Source of the DNA: CBDUQI01 sp965369325 | GTDB taxonomy: Bacteria > Pseudomonadota > Gammaproteobacteria > Steroidobacterales > JBCBZW01 | Reading direction: 5' to 3' | Length of the DNA: 16,076 nucleotides | Assembly (NCBI GenBank): GCA_965369325.1 | Contig: CBDUQI010000136.1 | Coordinates: forward strand, 1 to 16,076 | In this document: piece by piece, positions 8,198 through 14,175 of the stretch | Layout of the letters: every line of letters starts with the position of its first letter | Numbering within the stretch: position 1 is the stretch's first letter | Notes under the pieces: model-generated | What the model saw: only the letters and a program-made list of their open reading frames with translations | What the model was told of the DNA's origin: nothing | Database searches by the model: none | Made by a program: the position numbers and the translations under genes

Positions 8198-9697
8198 TTA
8201 CTTCACGCCGTTGCACATCTTCTTGATGATGGGCGAAAGTAGCAGGAACACGATACCGCCAATGATCACGAACATTGCCACCCGCTGGTACAGATCCGAC
8301 TGCGGCAGATTCTCGATGTAACCGGCGACCAGCCCGGCGATAAGGTTGCCGAGCGCGGCGCCCATAAACCATACGCCCATCATCTGGCTCACCAGCCGGC
8401 GCGGCGCCAGCTTGGTCATGCTGCTCAGCCCGACCGGGCTCAGGCAAAGCTCACCCACCGTGTGTAGAAAGTAGGTAGCGACCAGCCACTGCATACCCAC
8501 TTTGCCGCCGTCGATGTAGGTGGCGCCCCAGGAGAGCACCATAAAGCCAAGGCCCAGCAGGATCAGCCCCAGACCAAACTTGACCGGTATTGAGGGGTTG
8601 CGGCTGCGTGAATCCAGCCATACCCAGATGGAGCCGATGACCGGCGCCAGCAAAATGATGAACAGCGGGTTCACGCTCTGCAGCCAGCCGGCCGGTACCT
8701 CGGTGCCCAACAGCATGCGGTCGGTATTGTCCTGCGCAAACAGGTTCATGGAAGAGCCGGCTTGCTCGAATCCCGACCAAAACAGCGCGGCACCGATAAA
8801 CAGCAAGATACATACACCAATACGTTGGCGTTCCACGCTGTCGCGACAGACAAAGGTGAGCACGTATGCAAAGTATACGGCAGCCAATCCCACCACGATC
8901 ACGCCAGTGGCCTCGGCAAACTCGACCAGTGACATATTCAGCATACCGCTGCGGCTGGCGAAAACCACCGCGGCCGCAATGCCAAGTACAGCCACCATAC
9001 CGACGAGAAAATTCTTCTTGGTTTTGGCCAGCACGTCTGGCTGTGCCGCGTCCGGGTCCAATTCGCCAGCGTTGCTCAGGTGCTTGTAACCATACACGTA
9101 CTGCACCAATCCCAGCGTCATGCCCACACCGGCGGCACCAAAGCCCATGTGCCAGTTGACGTTCTCGCCCAAATAAGAACAGATCAGCGGGCCAGCGAAA
9201 GCGCCGATGTTGATGCCCATATAGAAGATGGAAAACCCGGCGTCGCGTCGTGCCCCGTCCGCCTCGGTGTACAGATCACCGACAATAGCGCTGACGTTGG
9301 GTTTGAGCAGCCCCGTGCCCAACACGATGAGCAGCAGCCCCAGGTAGAAGGTCTGGGTGGACGGTATGGCCATGCTGAAATGCCCGAGGGCAATCAGTAC
9401 GCCGCCGTACAAGACTGCCTGACGGCTGCCGATCAGGCGATCGGCGATCCACCCGCCCGGCAGGGCCAGGGCATACACACCGAAGGTGTACAGGCCATAC
9501 AGCGCGCCCGCCTCTGCGGCGTTCATTCCCATCCCGCCACGTGCCGCATCGGTCATAAACAGAATGAGCAGCGCGCGCATGCCGTAATAGCTGAAACGTT
9601 CCCACATCTCGGTAAAGAACAATGTAGACAGCCCGAAGGGGTGCCCGAGGAAAGTTCGGCTCTGGTTAGCGCCCATAGCGGCGGCGTGCTCAGACAT
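8198..9697 (-). CDS. POT/PTR family proton-dependent oligopeptide transporter
   Basis: A 499-residue inner-membrane transporter of the POT (PTR2) family within the major facilitator superfamily, which imports di- and tripeptides with protons. The ExxERFxYY proton-coupling motif is complete as E30, E33-R34-F35 and Y37-Y38 (EMWERFSYYG). The PTR2 signature FSIFYMGINIGAFAGPL follows the fourth membrane span, FWSGFEQAGSSMNLF is the conserved helix-7 motif, and GELCLSPVGLSSM is the helix-10 motif. About fourteen hydrophobic segments are visible, matching the bacterial branch with two extra helices. AGGAG lies five bases before the start. Its neighbour downstream is a periplasmic M16 protease that could supply peptides. 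An AT-rich patch about 35-50 bases upstream (reading TATAAAGTATGAAA on the minus strand) may hold a -10 element, but no good -35 is seen. Confidence 0.95.
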   Translation of the reverse strand: MSEHAAAMGANQSRTFLGHPFGLSTLFFTEMWERFSYYGMRALLILFMTDAARGGMGMNAAEAGALYGLYTFGVYALALPGGWIADRLIGSRQAVLYGGVLIALGHFSMAIPSTQTFYLGLLLIVLGTGLLKPNVSAIVGDLYTEADGARRDAGFSIFYMGINIGAFAGPLICSYLGENVNWHMGFGAAGVGMTLGLVQYVYGYKHLSNAGELDPDAAQPDVLAKTKKNFLVGMVAVLGIAAAVVFASRSGMLNMSLVEFAEATGVIVVGLAAVYFAYVLTFVCRDSVERQRIGVCILLFIGAALFWSGFEQAGSSMNLFAQDNTDRMLLGTEVPAGWLQSVNPLFIILLAPVIGSIWVWLDSRSRNPSIPVKFGLGLILLGLGFMVLSWGATYIDGGKVGMQWLVATYFLHTVGELCLSPVGLSSMTKLAPRRLVSQMMGVWFMGAALGNLIAGLVAGYIENLPQSDLYQRVAMFVIIGGIVFLLLSPIIKKMCNGVK

Positions 9698-9845
9698 TGC
9701 GGCTCCTGATCGTAATGGGACGTTGTGTTTTCATACTTTATATTGCCCGGCCGCGTGGTGGACCGGATCCTTGGCATGTTACTCATGACCGTCACTCAGG
9801 GAGTGGGCCATGCAGCATTCAGAACATGCTCAACTAACTTGGTTC

Positions 9846-9863
9846 CGGATGCCCCCGCATCCG
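9846..9863. repeat. Inverted repeat with CCCC loop
   Basis: CGGATGC (9846-9852) and GCATCCG (9857-9863) are a perfect 7-bp dyad around four C residues. It has no adjacent T-run. Role unknown; it may be a regulator site or an RNA hairpin in the Nudix leader. Confidence 0.35.
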
Positions 9864-9980
9864 TTCCCCGCCTGTCGCCGTGCTTGTGTGGGCCACGTGA
9901 GCGAGGGTGCAACAGCCCACGCATTGTGCGCAGATGCACGATCTATGTACGCGGCCGGCCCCTTCAAGTCAAATTGTTAC

Positions 9981-9996
9981 GCGCGAAACTTCGCGC
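9981..9996. promoter_or_regulatory. Operator-like palindrome upstream of the Nudix gene
   Basis: GCGCGAA and TTCGCGC flank a two-base AC centre, a perfect 7-bp dyad ending 44 bases before the Nudix start. A loop of two bases is too tight for a stable hairpin, so a DNA-binding dimer site fits better. A possible -10 (TATAGT, 10026-10031) lies downstream, which would put the dyad over or just upstream of the -35 region. Confidence 0.3.
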
Positions 9997-10040
9997 TGCG
10001 ATGCAATGAAACTGCGACGATCCGTTATAGTGGCACCAGT

Positions 10041-10592
10041 ATGTCAAATAAGTATCGCCATGCACGCAAGTTGCATGAAATCGACTGGGACGACTGGCAG
10101 GCGGTGCATCCCGCCACGCTGGTATTTGTGGTGCGCGACGGGCAGGTACTGCTGATTCGCAAGCGCACCGGTCTGGGGCAGGGCAAAATTAACGGGCCGG
10201 GCGGCAAGATAGAGCCCGGCGAGACGCCGCAGCAAGGTGCCATTCGGGAGTGTCAGGAAGAATTGCTGATTACCCCGCACACGCTGGAGTATTGCGGGCA
10301 AAACCGGTTTCAGTTTGTCGATGGCTACTCCATTCACGTGTGGACGTTCCGTACCAGCGGATTCGAAGGTGTGCCGACGCAGACCGAAGAGGCCATTCCC
10401 CTGTGGTTTGACCTGCCGTCGATTCCATACGAGGAAATGTGGGCGGATGATCGGCTCTGGTTGCCTCTGATGTTGCGGCGTGAGCATTTTATGGGACGCT
10501 ATATTTTCGACGGCGATACGATGCTGGATCAGCATATCGATACCGGGCCTGCCAGCGTGCCGGCCGGTATGGCGGAGAAGTGGCATGAGTGA
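10041..10592 (+). CDS. MTH1-like Nudix hydrolase, putative 8-oxo-dGTP/oxidised purine nucleotide diphosphatase
   Basis: A 183-residue Nudix enzyme that probably hydrolyses oxidised purine nucleoside triphosphates to monophosphates and so keeps damaged bases out of DNA. The Nudix box spans 55-77: G55, E61, then R69-E70-C71-Q72-E73-E74, with Leu instead of the usual Gly near its end. Outside the box it resembles animal MTH1 (NUDT1) more than E. coli MutT. It has NGPGGK with N51 at the position of MTH1 Asn33, and PYEEMWADDRLWLPLML (129-145) that matches the MTH1 stretch with Trp117, Asp119 and Asp120, here W134, D136 and D137. The tail FDGDTMLD also parallels MTH1. About 18 extra residues precede the MTH1-like core. 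The start ATG at 10041 is chosen by homology; no strong ribosome binding site precedes it. Its end overlaps the next gene by 8 bases. Confidence 0.9.
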   Translation: MSNKYRHARKLHEIDWDDWQAVHPATLVFVVRDGQVLLIRKRTGLGQGKINGPGGKIEPGETPQQGAIRECQEELLITPHTLEYCGQNRFQFVDGYSIHVWTFRTSGFEGVPTQTEEAIPLWFDLPSIPYEEMWADDRLWLPLMLRREHFMGRYIFDGDTMLDQHIDTGPASVPAGMAEKWHE

Positions 10593-11388
10593 ATTTGGTC
10601 AAACTACGGCGAAGGTCGCCGCATGGAATCTTTCGGGGTTTACCCGGATATCCGAAGAGAAGCTAAAAAGGCAGGTGGACGGGCTGGCGATACTTGATGC
10701 CGAGGTCATCACCCTGGTGGAGGTAAAACCGTTCTCCCACATGCAGCGGCTGATCGACGGGCTCGCCGAAAAAGGTTGTGTTTACCACAGCGTGATGTTG
10801 CCGCAGAGCAGCGAGCTGAACATCGGGGTGCTGTTCAAGCAGGGTATTCAGGCGAAAAATGCGCGCTTTATCGACGACTCAGACTTGGGCGATCCTGCCA
10901 AACGCAAGGCAATGGTGGTGGACATGAAGGTCGGTAAGTTCGACTTCATGCTGGTGGGCGTGCACCTCAAATCAGGCCGTGATCGACCGGAGCAGGATGT
11001 TCGCGACGAGCAGTGCAAGGTGATAGGCAAGTTCATTTCAGACTTTCGCGAGCACAGCCGTGAGGATGTGCTGCTGATGGGGGATTTCAACATGATTCCC
11101 GGGCAGGACGTGAGTAACTTTCATCACCTCGGCGGCGGCGATGTGATGGATTTCTTATCGTCGTGGGATTTACAGGACCGGTACTCGCACATATTGAAGA
11201 ACGGGCGGGCGAATCTGCTAGATGGCTTCGCCGTGGCCCGTACCTACAGCCGCGAGTACATCCGCGGCAGCCTGCGGCTGTTCCCCATGCACTGGACCAT
11301 GAATATGGGCCGCGAGAAGTTTCGAAGTGAGGTGTCCGATCACCTGCCGTTTGTCGCCTCCTTCCGGATCGACCGGGACCGAGTGTAG
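10585..11388 (+). CDS. Endonuclease/exonuclease/phosphatase (EEP) family protein
   Basis: A 267-residue member of the EEP superfamily, metal-dependent phosphodiesterases that include ExoIII, DNase I and inositol phosphatases. Visible catalytic landmarks in order are AAWNLSGF with N15, LVEVKP with metal ligand E46, LVGVHLKSGRD with H127, LLMGDFNMIP with D167 and N169, and the closing SDHLPF with the D252-H253 pair. The set is complete, so the protein should be active. There is no signal peptide or membrane segment, so it should act in the cytoplasm. The substrate is not evident; an AP-endonuclease or nuclease role would suit its coupling to an oxidised-nucleotide hydrolase. The ATG at 10585 overlaps the Nudix stop and has GGAGAAG in the end of the Nudix gene, a clear sign of translational coupling. 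Confidence 0.9.
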   Translation: MSEFGQTTAKVAAWNLSGFTRISEEKLKRQVDGLAILDAEVITLVEVKPFSHMQRLIDGLAEKGCVYHSVMLPQSSELNIGVLFKQGIQAKNARFIDDSDLGDPAKRKAMVVDMKVGKFDFMLVGVHLKSGRDRPEQDVRDEQCKVIGKFISDFREHSREDVLLMGDFNMIPGQDVSNFHHLGGGDVMDFLSSWDLQDRYSHILKNGRANLLDGFAVARTYSREYIRGSLRLFPMHWTMNMGREKFRSEVSDHLPFVASFRIDRDRV

Positions 11389-11715
11389 CGCGCTCGCGGA
11401 TCTGCCCGATCCGGTGTCCAGCGTCAGCGCACCCCTGGGTGGCGGGGGCTTGAAGCCGGCCTTGCGTGCGCGTATCGCCCCCTAACGTGCATCAGTGACC
11501 CGAGCCGCGATGGGCTTACAGCCGCGATCGGGTGGCCCACAAACACTCTAGGTGCTCGCCAACTGCCTGATATCGTGCCGCTCCGAGCGACAATCTGCTG
11601 CGCCGCAGCATTCTGTGTGTGTGGATCTTCACGCGCTGCCATTGAGACCTCCGGGTGGTTACGGCACCATCGACGGTCGTGCGCGAGCGACGCAGGTTGG
11701 GGGGATCAACGGCGA
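11389..11715. other. Intergenic region before the HerA-like gene
   Basis: This 327-base gap contains a short hairpin after the EEP gene (11397-11413), a repeated octamer GCCGCGAT with ACCCGA/TCGGGT arms around it (about 11497-11532) and a TGCTGC/GCAGCA hairpin (11596-11610). The HerA-like frame is open upstream to about 11575, but the encoded leader has no family match. I see no convincing promoter and no small gene. Confidence 0.45.
11397..11413 (+). terminator. Weak hairpin after the EEP gene
   Basis: CGGATC (11397-11402) pairs with GATCCG (11408-11413) over a TGCCC loop, starting 9 bases past the stop codon. There is no T-run, so at best it is a poor intrinsic terminator or an mRNA end-stabiliser. 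Confidence 0.3.
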
Positions 11716-13911
11716 ATGGGTGCACCAGACACTAAAGACTTTGAGAAGTTGGGGGCTTTCTACCTAGGAAAGTCTTACGACCTGCGGGCGAAAGCACTTC
11801 AGGACGAACTGGTGCTGTACGACGCCAAGGATCTCACCACGCATGCCGTGATTATCGGCATGACCGGCAGCGGTAAGACTGGCCTGGGAATCGGGTTGCT
11901 GGAAGAGGCCGCGCTGGATCACATCCCGGTGATCGCGATCGACCCCAAGGGCGATCTGGGCAATCTGCTGCTCACCTTCCCCAAGCTGTCGGCGGAGGAT
12001 TTTCGCCCGTGGGTGAATACCCGGGCCGCCGCTGATAAAGGCATGAGCGCCGATGCTTACGCTGGCGCCCAGGCACAGTTGTGGAAAAATGGATTGGCCG
12101 ACTGGGGCCAGGACGGTGCCCGCATCCGGCGCCTGCGCGAAAGCACCGATTTGTCCATCTACACACCGGGCAGCACGGCGGGCCTGCCGGTATCCCTATT
12201 GCGCTCGTTTAACGCCCCTGCGGCAGCATTGCGCGAGGACGGCGACCTGTACCGTGATCGCATCCAGGCCACCGCAACCAGTCTGCTGGCGCTGTTGGAC
12301 ATCGATGCCGACCCGCTCACTAGCCGCGAGCACATTCTGCTGTCCAATATTTTCAGCCATTTCTGGGATCAGGACCGCAGCCTGGACCTGGGCGGGCTGA
12401 TCGGTGCCGTGCAGCAACCGCCGGTCACCCGGATTGGGGTTATGGACCTTGATGCTTTCTATCCCGCCAAAGAGCGTTTCGCGCTGGCCATGCGGCTGAA
12501 CAACCTGCTGGCGGCGCCCGGATTTGATGTGTGGATGAAGGGCGATCCGCTAAACGCCGGCAAGCTGCTGTACACGGAGGATGGCAAGCCGCGCGTGTCC
12601 ATCATGTCGATTGCCCATTTGTCTGATTCGCAGCGCATGTTCTTCGTCACGATGCTGCTAAACGAGCTGATTGCGTGGATGCGTTCGCAGCCAGGTACCA
12701 GCACGCTGCGCGCCATCCTGTACATGGATGAGATCTTTGGTTTCATGCCGCCGGTGTCCAATCCGCCGTCGAAGAAACCCTTTTTGACGTTGCTAAAGCA
12801 GGCGCGTGCCTACGGCGTGGGGTTGGCGCTGGCCACCCAGAACCCGGTCGATTTGGATTACAAAGGTCTCTCTAACACCGGCACCTGGTTTATTGGTCGC
12901 CTGCAGACCGAGCGCGACAAGGCGCGGGTGCTTGAAGGGCTGGAAGGTGCCGCCGCCAGCGGTGATTTTAATCGCCAGCGAACCGAGGAGATTCTGGCTG
13001 GCCTGGGTAAGCGACGATTCCTGCTGCATAACGTGCACGAGGATGCGCCCGTGGTGTTCAACACACGCTGGGCCATGTCTTACCTGTCCGGCCCGCTTAC
13101 CCGGGATCAGATTTCCCGACTGATGGCGCGCAAGCCACTGGTGACCGCGGCCAGCCAGAAAGCCGAGCAGGCCGAGGCCAACAAGGCCGCTCGCACCGCG
13201 AAGAAACTGGGCGACAAACCGGTACTGCCTCCCGGCGTGCCGCAATACTATTTGCCCGTCCGTCATCGCACCCAGGATGACGCGCAGTTGTTTTACCGTC
13301 CACTGCTGCTTGGCGCTGCGGAGGTTGCCTATCGCAGCAGCCGCTACAACATCGATCACGAGCGCCCGCTGGTAATGGTGTGCGACATTGATGATGGACC
13401 GCTCGCGGTCAGTTGGGAGGAGGCGCGCACGCTGCAGCTTAACCTGGACGATTTACTGGATCGCGGCGAACCCGATGCGGCCTACGGCGATCCGCCACCG
13501 ACTGCGGGTGATGCCAAGCGTTACCCCAAGTGGAAGCGTGAGTTTGGCCGCTGGCTGCGCTCCGATCGCCCGCTGGTGCTCCAACGCAGCCGCACCTACA
13601 AACTGATCAGCGAACCGAACGAGACCGAGGGCGAGTTTCGCGCCCGTTTGCAGATTGCCGTTAACGAGGTGCGTGACATTAAGGTGGAAAAGATGCGGGC
13701 CAGCTTCGCGGGCAAACTAGATCGGGCACAGGAAAAACTGCGCAAAGCCGAGCAGGTAATCGAGCGAGAGAAAGAGCAGGCCTGGCCGCCGTCTGGATAT
13801 CGCGTTGACGGTGGGTGGCGCGGTACTGGGGGCGTTGGTCGGGCGCAAACGACGCACCAAGATCAGTACCGCTATTCGCCGCGCCAGCGCATCGTCCAAG
13901 CAGATTGGTGA
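11716..13911 (+). CDS. HerA/DUF87-type ATPase, main part; frame broken near its C-terminus
   Basis: A P-loop ATPase of the HerA/FtsK-like superfamily (DUF87, helicase HerA-like), intact up to about residue 690. It has Walker A GMTGSGKT (48-55), the IAIDPKGDLGNLL segment after it, Walker B AILYMDEIFGF with D338-E339, a sensor-like ATQNP (373-377), and TWFIGRLQTERDKAR (391-405) with a candidate arginine finger at R395. Such proteins form hexameric motors, often on DNA; this subfamily's substrate is not established to my knowledge. A coiled coil starts near residue 656. From about W690 the frame reads an unrelated 42-residue tail to the stop at 13911, while the family's proper C-terminus continues in the +1 frame. 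The ATG at 11716 (GAPDTKDFEKLGAFYLG) matches where family members start; GGGGGGA lies 10 bases upstream. The patatin gene follows downstream. Confidence 0.88.
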   Translation: MGAPDTKDFEKLGAFYLGKSYDLRAKALQDELVLYDAKDLTTHAVIIGMTGSGKTGLGIGLLEEAALDHIPVIAIDPKGDLGNLLLTFPKLSAEDFRPWVNTRAAADKGMSADAYAGAQAQLWKNGLADWGQDGARIRRLRESTDLSIYTPGSTAGLPVSLLRSFNAPAAALREDGDLYRDRIQATATSLLALLDIDADPLTSREHILLSNIFSHFWDQDRSLDLGGLIGAVQQPPVTRIGVMDLDAFYPAKERFALAMRLNNLLAAPGFDVWMKGDPLNAGKLLYTEDGKPRVSIMSIAHLSDSQRMFFVTMLLNELIAWMRSQPGTSTLRAILYMDEIFGFMPPVSNPPSKKPFLTLLKQARAYGVGLALATQNPVDLDYKGLSNTGTWFIGRLQTERDKARVLEGLEGAAASGDFNRQRTEEILAGLGKRRFLLHNVHEDAPVVFNTRWAMSYLSGPLTRDQISRLMARKPLVTAASQKAEQAEANKAARTAKKLGDKPVLPPGVPQYYLPVRHRTQDDAQLFYRPLLLGAAEVAYRSSRYNIDHERPLVMVCDIDDGPLAVSWEEARTLQLNLDDLLDRGEPDAAYGDPPPTAGDAKRYPKWKREFGRWLRSDRPLVLQRSRTYKLISEPNETEGEFRARLQIAVNEVRDIKVEKMRASFAGKLDRAQEKLRKAEQVIEREKEQAWPPSGYRVDGGWRGTGGVGRAQTTHQDQYRYSPRQRIVQADW

Positions 13912-14170
13912 CGTGAAGCGCGCTCGGGAGAACGCCAAAGCAGTGCGTGCGGATATCGCGGCGCTGGAAGATGACGCTGAGGCTGCCGTAAAAGCGCTGG
14001 AAGCGTCTTTTGATGCGCAAAAAGAACCGTTGGAGGCGCTGACAGTGCGCGCCAAATCCACCGACATCACGGTGCATTTGATGGGCCTGGTATGGGCGCC
14101 GCATTATCGCCATGATGAGACGCGCGCGGCGCGCTTCGAGCCCGCCTTCAGCGCGCCCGGCCAAGGTTAA
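13805..14170 (+). pseudogene. C-terminal part of the HerA-like ATPase, in the +1 frame
   Basis: This frame has no stop between 13760 and 14168 and carries what looks like the missing end of the ATPase. From about 13784 it reads GRRLDIALTVGGAVLGALVG, a glycine-rich hydrophobic patch, then an Ala/Lys/Glu-rich helical stretch (about 13905-14030) and a final TVRAKSTDITVHLMGLVWAP strand-like segment that I associate with the ends of this ATPase subfamily. Removing one base near 13780-13784 joins it to the upstream frame, giving 817 residues in total. The coordinates here begin at a TTG that could be called a start, but I see no ribosome binding site and do not think it is an independent gene. It ends 5 bases before the patatin gene. 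Confidence 0.7.
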
Positions 14171-14175
14171 CGTCC

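Larger units (their letters stand above)
9698..10040. other. Divergent intergenic region between transporter and Nudix genes
   Basis: This 343-base gap should carry promoters for both directions. It contains an AT-rich patch near the transporter (9733-9746), a 7-bp hairpin CGGATGC/GCATCCG with a CCCC loop (9846-9863), a 7-bp dyad (9981-9996) and a TATAGT near the Nudix start. The Nudix reading frame stays open upstream to an ATG at 9810, which has a GGGAG in front, but the encoded leader is Cys-rich and unlike any Nudix protein, so I treat it as noncoding. Confidence 0.5.

Noticed and set aside
9810..10040. N-terminal extension of the Nudix protein to an upstream ATG with a GGGAG ribosome binding site
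   Set aside because: The added 77 residues are Cys- and Arg-rich with no resemblance to a Nudix leader, and the region contains inverted repeats expected of a regulatory gap. The start at 10041 gives a normal family length.
11497..11532. Two copies of GCCGCGAT as an attachment site or iteron
   Set aside because: Only two 8-base copies, no integrase or replication gene nearby, and such short GC-rich repeats occur by chance at this base composition.
11575..11715. Upstream extension of the HerA-like ATPase
   Set aside because: The extra residues are Cys/Arg-rich and unlike the family, whose members begin close to the DFEKLGAFYLG segment encoded just after 11716.
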